The notes under the pieces: generated by a model
Databases searched by the model: none
What the model saw: only the letters and a program-made list of their open reading frames with translations
What the model was told of the DNA's origin: nothing
NCBI GenBank assembly: GCA_003024985.2
Contig: PXIH01S0001643.1
Source: Euperipatoides rowelli
Lineage: Eukaryota; Onychophora; Udeonychophora; Euonychophora; Peripatopsidae
Length of the DNA stretch: 13,632 bases
Strand: one strand, 5' to 3'
Translations under genes and position numbers: made by a program
Shown here: positions 1-9,128 of the stretch, piece after piece
How the letters are laid out: every line of letters starts with the position of its first letter
How positions within the stretch are numbered: position 1 is the first letter of the stretch

Positions 1-545
1 TGTATATTGGTAAGGTTTGATACTCCTCCTCAACCACTCATCCTAGTACAATGATGTTTGATTTACTTGAAAGTCCTGATAAAGCATGTCTTTATAATAA
101 AAGAGTAGAAATGTCTGTATATTGGTAAGGTTTGGTATTCTTCTTCAACCACTCATCCTAGCACAGTGTTGTTTGATTTACTTGAAAGTCCTGCTAATGC
201 AGATCTATGTAATAAAAGAGTAGAAATGTTTGTATATTGGTAAGGTTTGATACTCTTCCTCAACCACTCATCCTAGTGCAATTATGTTTGATTTACCTGA
301 AAGGCATGACAAAGCAGATATATATAATAAAAGAGTAGAAATGTATGTATATTCGTAAGGTTTGATATTCTGCTTCTACCATTCATCCTAGCGCAGTGAT
401 GTTTGATTTACTTGAAAGTCCTTCTAAAGCAGATCTATATCCTAAAAGGGTAGAAATGTATGTATACTGGTAAGGTTTGACACTCCTCATCAACCACTCA
501 TTCTATCACAATGATGTTTGATTTACTTGAAATTCCTGATAAAGC
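1..545 (+). repeat. 115-bp tandem repeat, about 4.7 copies, open at left edge
   Basis: The motif TGTATATTGG (last copy TGTATACTGG, fourth TGTATATTCG) recurs at 1, 116, 231, 346 and 461, an exact 115-bp spacing with no indels over four full copies. The fifth copy stops matching at about 545, after the shared CTTGAAATTCCTGATAAAGC stretch, and passes into unique sequence. The array starts at the window edge, so its true copy number is unknown. Copies differ by scattered substitutions only. Each unit splits into a pyrimidine-rich 37-nt part starting GTAAGG and ending CCTAG, and a 78-nt part that is open in one frame in every copy. Equal length without indels suggests recent amplification, selection on length, or both. 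Confidence 0.95.
10..469 (+). other. Putative duplicated exon array: four 78-nt exons with 37-nt introns
   Basis: Candidate introns are 10-46, 125-161, 240-276 and 355-391, each 37 nt. Each starts GTAAGG and ends CCTAG after a C/T-rich tract. Candidate exons are 47-124, 162-239, 277-354 and 392-469, each 78 nt (26 codons), all entered one base before a codon and left after two bases, so every junction keeps frame. No exon has a stop in that frame. The shared peptide core resembles MFDLLESPDKADLYNKRVEM. If an intron is retained, the frame ends at once (Trp codon, then TAA from GTAAGG). I do not recognise the peptide. The copies are not independent and substitutions do not clearly favour silent sites, so this could be a non-coding satellite with chance splice motifs. 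Confidence 0.35.
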
Positions 546-675
546 CGGTCCAACTGATGCTATTTTGAACTACATACTATCTTCCTGGTCCCGAGGAGAA
601 TTTTTAATGTCCAAGAACCTTGCTAATGATGTCTACACTGTTTCTAACTTTGAAAGGTGGTATTTTTGGAGATGA
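507..675 (+). CDS. Open stretch continuing the last repeat copy into unique sequence (hypothetical exon)
   Basis: The fifth repeat copy keeps the same frame as the four exon-like segments and then continues into non-repetitive sequence for about 37 more codons, stopping at TGA 673-675. In-frame ATG codons lie at 511 and 514. A possible splice donor, GAAAG followed by GTGGTA, lies at 656/657. Using it gives a 150-nt exon ending in the same phase as the 78-nt exons. Against this, the acceptor at the start of this copy reads TTCTAT where the others have TCCTAG, so the copy may not be spliced in. The unique part contains an NYILSSWSRGEF stretch that I cannot assign to any family. Treat as a candidate exon or pseudo-exon. 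Confidence 0.25.
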
Positions 676-3028
676 TTCCTGGTCCTCAGATTGGAGGTGA
701 AATTAGCTCTTCAGATTTTAAGGGAACATATTAATTTAAGGGGAATAGCAAGAAAGTAATACAAAATCAAAACTTGAATAAAAGTATTTTATTACAAATA
801 GATAGCTCACAGATTTCTTGTACTTAGCTAAACTTACTAGAATGTCTAAAGAGTGTTCTTATGGTGCCTAATATTATTTGGAGCAGTCCAGGATTAATGT
901 CAAATGGGAATATTGGAGTAGGACATCTTTGACTTAGTTTAATGGCTATAATATGGCTTGCTTTGGCTTCCACATAGATTAGGCATCAGTAAAGGATGCA
1001 TAAATACTGTATATAAGTGAAATGATTAAAAATAATAGCTTTACTATGCAAAGTTCTTGTGTCAGCTTCATCCAATATTACAGACGTTTATAAGTTGACC
1101 CCCACAAACAGTTTTTGAATTAACATAGATCTATTTAGACATTTTAAGGTATGTTCGTAAATAGCTAACTTTGTAATTATTCAATATTTTTCGTTGGCCA
1201 GTAAGCACATGTGCTAAACTAGACCATTCGTAATTAGAAAATCTCATTCATTTCATTTCAAACAATGTAACCCTGTTCGACGGGTGGGTTGCTGCATTAG
1301 ATTTGTTTTTCAAAATGGTGAACAAAAAAAGTTGTCATTGCTTCCCCTAGTGGATTTTGATGAAATTATGTAAAAACTAAGATAACTATGTAGTGATAAT
1401 TTTTCCATTAAATCATCTGCAATCCTAATCATGAATCTTACATTAGTTTTTTTTTTTTTGTTTTTTTTTTGGGGGAGGGGGGGAGAATACACCGATTATG
1501 GATATTCCCCATAGTAAGCGCTGCACAAGTTCTTACCTGAAAGGATTGATGAAGTAATTTGATAATGCCTGTCTTGGTAAAATAGTACATTTTTTTTTTT
1601 TGCGCATTTGATGAATCAGTTAGAATTTCATCTTCACTTATATTGGAATTATTGTTGTATAAAGCAAGCTTTTTTTATTATGATCGATTACGTTGCGCTC
1701 AAGAAGAGCTAACTTATCGTTTGTCTATAAAATTAAATGTTAACGTAACCAGGTATAACCCAAAGTAAAATGCATCACATTGAAAAATTCTATTGACAAA
1801 CACACCTTTAAATGTAGCCATTCTAATATTGAACATTCAAATTTGTCACGTTCATTTCTAGGTAACAAATGAGACTTCTATTTCCTGTTCGTATAAAACA
1901 TGATAATTTGTAGCTTGAGTTCATGCTCGCTATGTAATAACGTCCGCAGATCACAATGCCCACAATTTGCCTGATGCCCCAGGTTTGCCTTTAAAGTATT
2001 CAGTCAATTTGTTTCCTTTCATTTCATCAGTTTCTGTTTATCATCTTGAATCTATGGATTTTGTAGAGCACAAATCTTTGTTGATTATAATTATCTATGT
2101 TCCTTTCTAATGCCAACTGTCAACAGGAAAGAGATAGGTGAAATATTTCGACAAGTTTCCAAGTAAGATAAAAATAAAAATTAAAAAAATTTAAACAAAA
2201 TCTATTAGAAGTGTTATTCAACATTTTAGCCTTGTTTAATTATGGTACAATTTATTGGCAGTATCCCAGATAATCTGACTCTCTGTTAATAAGAAGCTGT
2301 GTCATCTTTATCACTCCTTCCTTCAGTATTTGTAAATATAGTGCATCATTTTATATATATTTTTTTTCTTTTTGACATTTTGAACTATTAATAGAGATGA
2401 AAAGGAGAACCAGTATTAAGATTATTGAGTTGATAGCAGCGTTGTTATTTGAAATAACTATTCAAAAATTTCTCTATTGCCTCTGAGAGCAGATAGTAAT
2501 TGAGAAATAAATTTCTGAAGTCAAAACGTCAATCATATTAAGACATATGGAGTAATTTAAAAATAATGAAAGCAGGTGGATATTTTTAACTTGTTTCTTT
2601 TCTTTTTTTGTCTCATCAAAAGTCAAATTGATTTATAAAACTTTGTCAATGGTTTCTTTCTCCCTTCAAATTTTGCAACTAATTAAAACATTAGATAGAG
2701 AAAATAAATTGTATAGATTTTTTTTAGTTCTTTAAATCTCATTTCTTTGTCAGAAAGTTTGGCAGAGATTGAACATACAAGTACAATGATTTCTGTCAAT
2801 TTTTTTTCTTGACAAGAAACATTTGAAATGTTTTTTTTTTATTATTATGCTGAAGATTACTTGATGGGATTTAGTAAAAGATTTGGACTCATTGCCTCAC
2901 TTTTTGCTTGTCTAAATGATTATAGGCTTACTATACCCAAAATCTTTGAAAACAAATATACAATAAATTTATTAAAAATATTTCAACTTTTTTTTTTAAG
3001 TATCTAAAAAAATTTTTTTTTTTTTTTT
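676..3028. other. AT-rich intergenic or intronic DNA, no gene seen
   Basis: No reading frame of convincing length or composition exists on either strand, and no RNA gene or paired transposon termini were found. The stretch holds many T-runs (for example near 1591-1601, 2361-2368 and 2830-2839), scattered AATAAA motifs (as at 778), and the T/G tract at 1447-1483 listed separately. From about 2980 the T-runs become dense and lead into the short-period array that starts at 3029. Confidence 0.7.
1447..1483. repeat. Homopolymer T-run followed by G-run
   Basis: Thirteen T, one G and ten T are followed by five G, one A and seven G. It is one of four tracts in the window in which a long T-run passes directly into a G-run on one strand. 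No inverted termini or target duplication were found around this copy. A short frame on the opposite strand through it is low-complexity lysine and proline and is not a gene. Confidence 0.9.
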
Positions 3029-3472
3029 AGTACTATAATACAGTTTTTTAGAACCATAATACAGTTTGTTTTTCAACATCGTAATACAATTTTTCTAGTA
3101 CTGTAATATAGTTTTTTTAGTACTGTAATACAGTTAGTTTTTAGTACCGTAACACAATGTTTTTAGTACTGTAATAGTTTTTTTAGTACCGAAATACAGT
3201 TTCTTAGTACAGTAATACCCTTTTTTTAGTGTAATAATACAGTTTTTTAGTACCGTAATACAGTTATTTTAGTACCATAATACATTTTTTAGTACAGTAA
3301 TAATTTTTTATAACAATAATACATTTCTTTTAGTAAAAATATTTTTTTTTAGTACTGTAACACATTTTTTTAGTATCATAATACAGTTTTTTGTACCCTA
3401 ATCAAGTTTTTTTAGTTCAGAAATAGTTTTTTTGCACCGTAATACATTTTTTTTAGTACCGTATCAGTTTTT
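3029..3472 (+). repeat. Short-period tandem array, left half (unit about 21 bp)
   Basis: About 21 units approximate AGTACCGTAATACAGTTTTT, with the T-run varying in length and the core varying as AGTACTGTAATA, AGTACCATAATAC, AGTACAGTAATA and similar. Units are 17-24 bp, so the period drifts, mostly through T-run length. Orientation is constant. The array is interrupted after the T-run at 3468-3472 by an inserted element and resumes at 4266 in the same orientation. Confidence 0.93.
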
Positions 3473-3522
3473 CTGGCAATAATCCAGTTTACTTGCCCCC
3501 NAATATGGCCGCCTGCCATACG

Positions 3523-3701
3523 TAAATTACAGATAATTAGCAGACACTTTTCTAATGTGAAAATATTGAATTATTATTAAAAATATCAATTCAAATATTG
3601 AATTACTATTACAAATAACAATTCAACAATAAATTAATATTAAAAATAACAATTCAATATTACGGACATTAGAAATATGCCTGTTAATTACCGGTAATTT
3701 A
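3523..3701. repeat. Long imperfect inverted repeat (fold-back) inside the inserted element
   Basis: The 36-bp arm at 3523-3558 (starts TAAATTACAG, ends CTAATGT) pairs with 3666-3701 (starts ACATTAG, ends GGTAATTTA) with only a few mismatches. Pairing continues inward: AATATTGAATTATTATT after 3560 matches the reverse complement of AATAACAATTCAATATT before about 3661. The whole segment could fold into one long hairpin. This may be a small fold-back MITE nested in the larger insertion or part of that element's own structure. Confidence 0.8.
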
Positions 3702-3851
3702 TATCTGTTATAATAAACAATATCAACTATCTATTAACCTTAAAACTACAATATCTTTATAAATAAAATATAATTAATATAAAAAAGACAAAACTATTCT
3801 TAGCCAACATGTATTAAATAGTATTAATATTTTATTACATCTCTAACCTTA

Positions 3852-3863
3852 CCCCCCCCCCCC
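3852..3863. repeat. C12 homopolymer
   Basis: Twelve consecutive C follow TTA and precede TCGAACC, inside the element that splits the short-period array. It is a slippage-prone tract with no further function apparent. Confidence 0.9.
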
Positions 3864-4265
3864 TCGAACCCTAACTCCAACTATGAGTGAAATCTATTTT
3901 TCCCCAACCCTAGGATAGTGCAATACCCCCTATTTAGATCATTTTAATATTTTAATACAACACTAATCTTAACCGTTAGTGTGAAATCTAGTCTAGAAAT
4001 TTTAAAATCAAATATCGCTATTTTCTACCCTACATATAAGTGATAAAAACAAGGCAAAGATTTCTGAAAAAATTAGAACTTTAATAAACTCAAAAATTTC
4101 TAAAATTAAAATACAATATTCAAACAAAATAAAACTAAACTTGTCATTAAAATGGTACCTATAAAATTATAATAATTATTTTGATTACCCATGCTTGTAA
4201 TTTCCAGACAAAATGCCTTGCTATTTACTTGCTATTTTGGGCAGCAAGTAAACTGGAGTGTTTCC

Positions 4266-4704
4266 GTTTTTTAGTACCATAATACTTTTTTTTTGTACCG
4301 CAATACAATTTTTTTAGTACTGTAATACCGTTTTTAGTACAATACTACAGTTTTTTTTAGTGCTGTAATATTTTTTTTTAAAATACAAAATAGTTTTTTT
4401 TAGTATTGTAATATGTTTTTTTTTAATACTGTATTACATTTTGTTAGTACCATAATACAGTTTTTTTGTACCGTAATCACCTTCTCAAAAACAAGGAAAT
4501 ACATTTTTTTAGCACCATAATACAGGTTTGTTTAGTATCGTAATAAAAACATTTTAGTACCATAATACAGTTTTTTTAAGAAATGTTTTTTTTAGTATTG
4601 TATTACAGTTTTTTTTTAAATATTGTAATACATTTTTTTCAGTACCATAATACAGTTTTATTAGTACCAAATACAGTTTTTTTTAGTACCTTATACAATT
4701 TTTA
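4266..4704 (+). repeat. Short-period tandem array, right half
   Basis: The same unit as at 3029-3472 (AGTACCATAATACAG plus T-run) continues in the same orientation for about 20 units, ending near 4704 in AGTACCTTATACAATTTTT. Units at 4339-4440 and 4580-4630 are more worn, with long T-runs and AATACTGTATTAC variants. Removing the intervening insertion joins GTATCAGTTTTT to TAGTACCATAATAC, which rebuilds one normal unit, so both halves were a single array. Confidence 0.92.
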
Positions 4705-5865
4705 TTTTATTTCTTAAATATTGCTAACACTATCAAAATAGCATTAGGAATCTTGTGACTTTTAAGTCCTTTATGCTGGCACCATACTCTCGATTTCTTG
4801 CTAGCTTTAACTCACTGCAAGCTTTAACTCACTGCAACGTGAGCAAGCAATCGCCACTTTTTTAAACACATTGCTTTCAGTGGGAGTGCAACACGAACAA
4901 AATTCAACTTTGCCATTTTTGCATTAGAAAGTAGAACTAAAAAATTAGTCTGCCTGACAGACGTTAAATTTTAGTGGCAGGCAACTATCTTTTAGATAAT
5001 TCAAACCTGGTGGGGCTATCTAATAATTTCTAGAATATCATCACATATTTCCATATTTTAATTTATTTATGTTTGAAAAAATGAAAATAAGGAAAAAAAG
5101 TATTTAAAGCTCTTATTTTTAACTGCTAATTTTGCTTTGGACTNAAATTAAACTCTGGAAACTAAAGCTATCCTTAAATTTGGGGCTGACTTCCTTAATC
5201 TAGGGGTTCCAAGATTTTTTATACATGTGGCCTTTTGGGTATTTTCTAAACTCGAAAGCACAAGAAAATATGGAAGAAAACTATAGATCTTGCTTTAAAA
5301 GTTGGGTCTGTATCCTGAATAGAATTGACATCACTTTTGTTAAAATAAATGAAAGGTATCACATATGATGCCTATTACAGTCTTTCCATTTCATGTCCAC
5401 CATCTTGTTTTCATAATTAGTTTTTTAAATAATAAAAACAAATATCAAAATGTTCTCCATCCACGATACAAATTGAGAAACTGTGCTGCTCTGATTTACA
5501 TTTGCACTCATTCTTTTATATTTTACTAAATAAACTCAATTGAAGACCTAAACGAGCAATTTGAGTTACCTTAATCTTAAGAGATACTTAAGGTGTTGAT
5601 GTTAAACCGAGATCGATGGTGTCAGTATATTATCTAAAATACAGGTTCTGTCTGCAATTTTGGATTACAGGAAGTGGAAAAAAGAAAAAGAAGTGCCATA
5701 ATCCTCGTCATGTGTTTCACCAAAAAGATAGACATTTTTTTATTTTTTTTTCATACTCATGTTTTACAAACATTAACGTGAGAAAGAAATCGCAAAGTCT
5801 GGCACTCGCATTTTACTTGAATATTTTTAAATTTTATTTGAATATGACTATATATTTGATCAAAT
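4705..5865. other. AT-rich DNA, no gene seen
   Basis: No coding frame or RNA gene is supported. GCTTTAACTCACTGCAA occurs twice head to tail at 4804-4820 and 4821-4837. One ambiguous base lies at 5144. An open frame at 5616-5873 is lysine- and phenylalanine-rich, has no recognisable domain and ends exactly at the target duplication of the next element, so it is taken as chance. Confidence 0.65.
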
Positions 5866-5873
5866 GTGGGTGA

Positions 5874-6206
5874 CAGTGGTGAATCTAGATATATTTTTTT
5901 TTTTTGGGGGGGGGGGCAAAGTTGGCTTCTGACGCCCCCAATTTCTGTGTTTTTCCCAACGATCTAGAAGTATATTTCTAGCTCGTTGATTTTTCCATAT
6001 AAAATATTTTGCTAAGCTTTTTTTTTTTTAGTTGTATGGACGTTTTATACTTCAAACGTTAAATAATTTGAGAAGCTTTTTTATTTTGATTGTATGACAT
6101 TTTGATAGCCCTTATATACTGTATAATTTTTTAACTTCAAGGCCCATTTTGTTGATCCCCTGATGTGGTACCCGGGGTATTTGCCCCCTCCCTAGATTCA
6201 GCACTG
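5874..6206. mobile_element. hAT-like MITE, 333 bp, with 8-bp target-site duplication
   Basis: The left terminus CAGTGGTGAATCTAG (5874-5888) is the inverse of the right terminus, whose reverse complement reads CAGTGCTGAATCTAG (14 of 15 identical). Flanks are GTGGGTGA (5866-5873) and GCGGGTGA (6207-6214), an 8-bp duplication with one transition. Eight-base targets and CAG-starting termini are typical of hAT elements. Terminal similarity goes on with a G-rich block followed by GCAAA on both sides. On the left it is split by a T12 run (5894-5905) next to G11 (5906-5916). There is no transposase frame, so movement must have depended on a transposase supplied elsewhere. Inside, 6001-6044 and 6061-6104 are diverged copies of one unit. 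Confidence 0.88.
6001..6104 (+). repeat. Internal duplication inside the 333-bp MITE, period about 60 bp
   Basis: ATATTTTGCTAAGC, a T-run, then GTTGTATGGACGTTTT (6001-6044) resembles ATAATTTGAGAAGC, a T-rich stretch, then ATTGTATGACATTTT (6061-6104). The two copies have diverged by substitutions and T-run length. It is the only internal structure seen in the element. Confidence 0.55.
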
Positions 6207-6214
6207 GCGGGTGA

Positions 6215-7162
6215 TTTCTATACCAACATGTAAGTCAAAACCTAAGCACTCGTATGCAATAGCAAATTCAATAGCTGACCACAATACAACTTCTTATTTA
6301 CTTTTTCTTTTAACAAATTTTTATTAATCATAACATTAAATTATTAAATTTGAAATACTATAACTTCATCATATAATTAAAATATAAAGTCAAATGCATT
6401 TAAATTAACCAAAGATTTGAAACAATATATTAATTCCTGAAATATAAATTTATTAAAAAAAAATAGATTTAAATATAATTTCCATATTAATAAATTCATG
6501 ATCTAATAATTTTTATTTATTTATTTTTTATTTTGCTTAAAACGACATGAAAAAAAGCGGTTGCAGTTATGATGTTAGCATTATTATTTCAAATCAATAA
6601 TCAAAATAAGAAACATATTTGAAAAGTGATTGGCTAAAGAGAAGCCAACTCCATAGTCATTTTTTTAAATTTAGGTATAAGAATAAACCTGTAGTCTTTT
6701 ACTACTTTTTTACTCAAGACTTTATTTAGACTGATCAATTCTATTGGGTTACTTTGAGTGATGTTTAGCTATGCTAAAGTTGTTGAATGGTGCTAAGCAA
6801 AAACCTCTAACAATTTTTATTTATTCCATGAAAGGCCAGCTTATTGCCTTGATATTTAAAATGGCTACTCTATAACTATCAATTAAATACAGTTCAAGAT
6901 CAAATTTTCAAATAAATTTCATATTTTTGTAATTCATGATAATTTTAAGTTACTTCTGCTTTGACTGCAGCTCATGTTTGAATGTGAAGCATTAATTCTA
7001 TTGGTTATTGCTTGCAGTTATCAAATAAAAGTTTGTTTCATCTATCTTTCATTTGATGCATCAATAGAAGGCCAGGCAGATGTTACAAACTATGTAATAC
7101 AATATAAGAAAACACTGCATTATCATTCCATAGAATTCCTTTGCTAATCTTATCACCTGACC
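6215..7162. other. AT-rich DNA, no gene seen
   Basis: No coding frame, RNA gene or paired termini were found between the MITE and the second minisatellite. A small hairpin, TTGGCT with AGCCAA, lies near 6633-6651. A few TTCTATTGGGTTA-like stretches (near 6738 and 6997) are too short to define a repeat. Confidence 0.65.
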
Positions 7163-7994
7163 TGATGTCACTCCTAAACACTACCAGGCTTCATATCCTC
7201 ATCAATTGAGTAGAGGTTAGGTTCTTAGACACTACCAAGCTTCTCATTAATAGAGTGGAGAATAGGGTGACACTCCTAGACACCACTAAGCTTCAATCCT
7301 CATCATTTATATGGAGTGGAGGTTGGTGGTGTCACTCCTATACACCACCATACTTCATACTAGAGTGGAAGGTAGGGATATGATGTCATTCCTAGACACC
7401 ACTAAGCTTAATATCCTCATCAGTGCAATAGAGGATAGCATGGTTTTGTCACTCCTAGACACCACCAAGTTTCATATCCTCATTACTGGAGTTTAGTGGT
7501 GGTGTTGATGTCACTACTAGACACCATAAATTTCATATGCTCATCAGTGGAGTGGATGGTAGTGATGTCACTCCTAGACATCACCAAGCTTCATTTCCTC
7601 ATCAGTGAATTGGAGGGTATGATGATGTCACCACTAACACAAGCTTAATATCCTCATCAATGGAGTGAAGGGTAGGTAAGGTGGTGATGTCACCACAAGC
7701 TTCATATCCTCATCAGTGGTGTGGGGGTAGGGTGGTGATGTCACTCCTAGACACCACCAAGCTTCATATCCTCAGCAGTGTGGAGTGGAGGGTATGGTGA
7801 TGATATCACTCTTAGACACCACCAATATTTATATCCACATCAGTGGAGTGGAGGGTATGGTGGCGATGTTACCACTAGACACCACAAGCTTCATATCCTC
7901 ATCAGTAGAGGGTAGGGTGATGATGTCACACCTAAACACCACCAAGCTTCATAGTCTCAGGAGTGGGGGGTATGGTGGTGGTATTACTCCTAGA
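7163..7994 (+). repeat. Minisatellite, left part (about 14-15 units of 55-66 bp)
   Basis: Units contain CTCCTAGACACCACCAAGC, then TTCATATCCTCATCAGTGG, then AGTGGAGGGTAGGGTGGTGA. The full form is about 63 bp, but unit length varies by small deletions. Unit anchors (CTAGACACC-like) lie near 7172, 7225, 7275, 7339, 7393, 7456, 7517, 7573, 7632, 7690, 7745, 7810, 7871 and 7930. Many junctions hold GGTGGTG followed by CACCACC (for example 7731-7737 with 7752-7758), a potential 7-bp stem. A 63-bp unit translates as 21 residues (LLDTTKLHILISGVEG and so on), but indels and stops break the frame repeatedly, so I do not call a gene. The array is markedly less AT-rich than its surroundings. Confidence 0.95.
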
Positions 7995-8031
7995 CAGGGA
8001 TGCGCAAAATTCTCAAAAAGTATGTGAAATA

Positions 8032-8145
8032 TAATACAAAATACTCCCCCAAAAATGTATTTGAAATACAAAATACTTTCAAAAATGAAGTAACTAAAAT
8101 ACAAAATACTTTTGTATTTTCAGTCTTCTCAAAATACAAAATACT
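8032..8145 (+). repeat. Subterminal AAATACAAAATACT repeats of the 1134-bp element
   Basis: Four copies of an ATACAAAATACT core lie in the first 150 bp of the element, some with a following TTTT giving a partly palindromic AAAATACTTTTGTATTTT. Related motifs recur near the right end at about 9045-9075. By analogy with hAT elements these may be transposase contact sites; this is inferred from position only. Confidence 0.65.
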
Positions 8146-8802
8146 TTTTATTTTTTATAGAGCAATTATATGTAAAAAAAAAAAGGCTTTGTTTGTCTTT
8201 TTATTTCTGATCTAAGGGTTTGTCAAACAATTTTTTGTTACAGTTACATACCATAATTAAAATGCTAAATCATCTATTTCTGGTTTTTGTCTTACAAAGT
8301 TAATTTTCAAAATGACAATGGAAATTTACGAAAACCTCTGTATTCTCTTGTCAAATTCAACTTTTATAAATTTGAATTTTCATTTAAATTAATTTTTCAA
8401 ACAAAGTTCATTATCACACTCGCCCCTTTTAGGGAATAAGTGTAATCTCAGGAATAATAAGTGTAAGGTTAAAATTGAAATGTATTTAGCTTCACAATCA
8501 TCCTATGGGAAATTTCTGTTAGCATACAATGTTGTATACCAACATATTTTTGTTTAAATAGAATATTTGGTGGGGTTATTACCAACCTTTAGGGTCCTAA
8601 ATACAATAAAAATTATTTCTAAATATAATATAAAGTATTTCTTTGCAATAAAAAAACATACAGCCAGTAACTGTTATTTTCAGGCTAGGAGTCAATCAGA
8701 AACTTGATTAAAAAAATAACAATTTAACTGAAAAACAAAAAGATTATTAAAATCACTGTTAGCCAATCATTATTTGTATAAAAAGCAATGTTTAAATACA
8801 TA

Positions 8803-8850
8803 ACTGATGTCATCAATGCATGAATTGATGACATCAGTGATGTCATCAAT
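8803..8850. repeat. Perfect palindrome with TGATGTCATCA-type sites
   Basis: ACTGATGTCATCAAT (8803-8817) and its exact reverse complement (8824-8838) flank a 6-base loop, and a third GATGTCATCAAT copy follows at 8839-8850. The TGATGTCATCA core resembles ATF/CREB-type bZIP sites. Whether anything binds there is unknown. It may be an internal structure of the transposon. Confidence 0.8.
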
Positions 8851-9128
8851 GCTGATGATTTAGTTATATTTAAATTTTCACATAGGCCAACTTATGATTT
8901 TCACATTTTTATTTATTATTAAGTAATTTATCTTTTATAAAAATAAATATATAGTGTAGTATATTTTAAAAGTATTTTTGTATTTTAACTTAAGTTTGAA
9001 AATAGTTTTAAAATGTATTTTCGTTACTAAATACTTTAAGAAAAGTATTTGCAATACCAAATACAAAATACAAAAGTATTTTTGTTATGTCTTTGAAATA
9101 CATGTACTTTCAATACTGCCCAACCCTG

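Larger units (their letters stand above)
3473..4265. mobile_element. Inserted DNA element with inverted termini splitting the array
   Basis: TCCAGTTTACTTGC at 3483-3496 is matched by its exact reverse complement at 4244-4257. Similarity extends weakly outward (CTGGCAATAA against GGAAACAC) and inward (C-rich, then AATA). The outer limits given assume a GTTTTT target duplication (3467-3472 and 4266-4271), but the target is T-rich repeat DNA, so this is ambiguous by several bases. The interior of about 790 bp is AT-rich, with a fold-back at 3523-3701, a C12 run at 3852-3863 and no transposase frame, so the element is non-autonomous. One ambiguous base lies at 3501. The superfamily cannot be assigned. 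Confidence 0.6.
7995..9128. mobile_element. hAT-like non-autonomous transposon, 1134 bp, perfect 8-bp target-site duplication
   Basis: The element starts CAGGGATGCGCA (7995-8006) and ends in the inverse of CAGGGTTGGGCA (9117-9128), 10 of 12 identical. It is flanked by CTCCTAGA on both sides (7987-7994 and 9129-9136), a perfect 8-bp duplication as in hAT insertions. Subterminal DNA on the left carries repeated AAATACAAAATACT motifs (about 8032-8145), and the right end has inverse and related copies (about 9045-9075), a common arrangement for transposase-binding repeats. No transposase frame exists; the open stretches at 8000-8215 and 8978-9163 are AT-rich translations of these subterminal repeats. 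A palindrome lies at 8803-8838. The insertion sits within one unit of the minisatellite, and excising it restores that unit. Confidence 0.93.

Noticed and set aside
1-545. Satellite array as a CRISPR-like repeat-spacer structure
   Set aside because: The whole 115-bp unit is conserved, with no unique spacers, and the surroundings are plainly eukaryotic.
1310-1492. 60-codon minus-strand frame
   Set aside because: Its start is made by the T/G tract (Pro and Lys runs), and the rest has no recognisable content.
3850-3890. GGTTCGAG on the minus strand as a tRNA T-arm
   Set aside because: It adjoins a C12 homopolymer, with no acceptor or D-arm pairing and no box A upstream.
5616-5873. 85-codon plus-strand frame upstream of the 333-bp MITE
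   Set aside because: Lys- and Phe-rich with no domain; its stop falls in the target duplication of the transposon.
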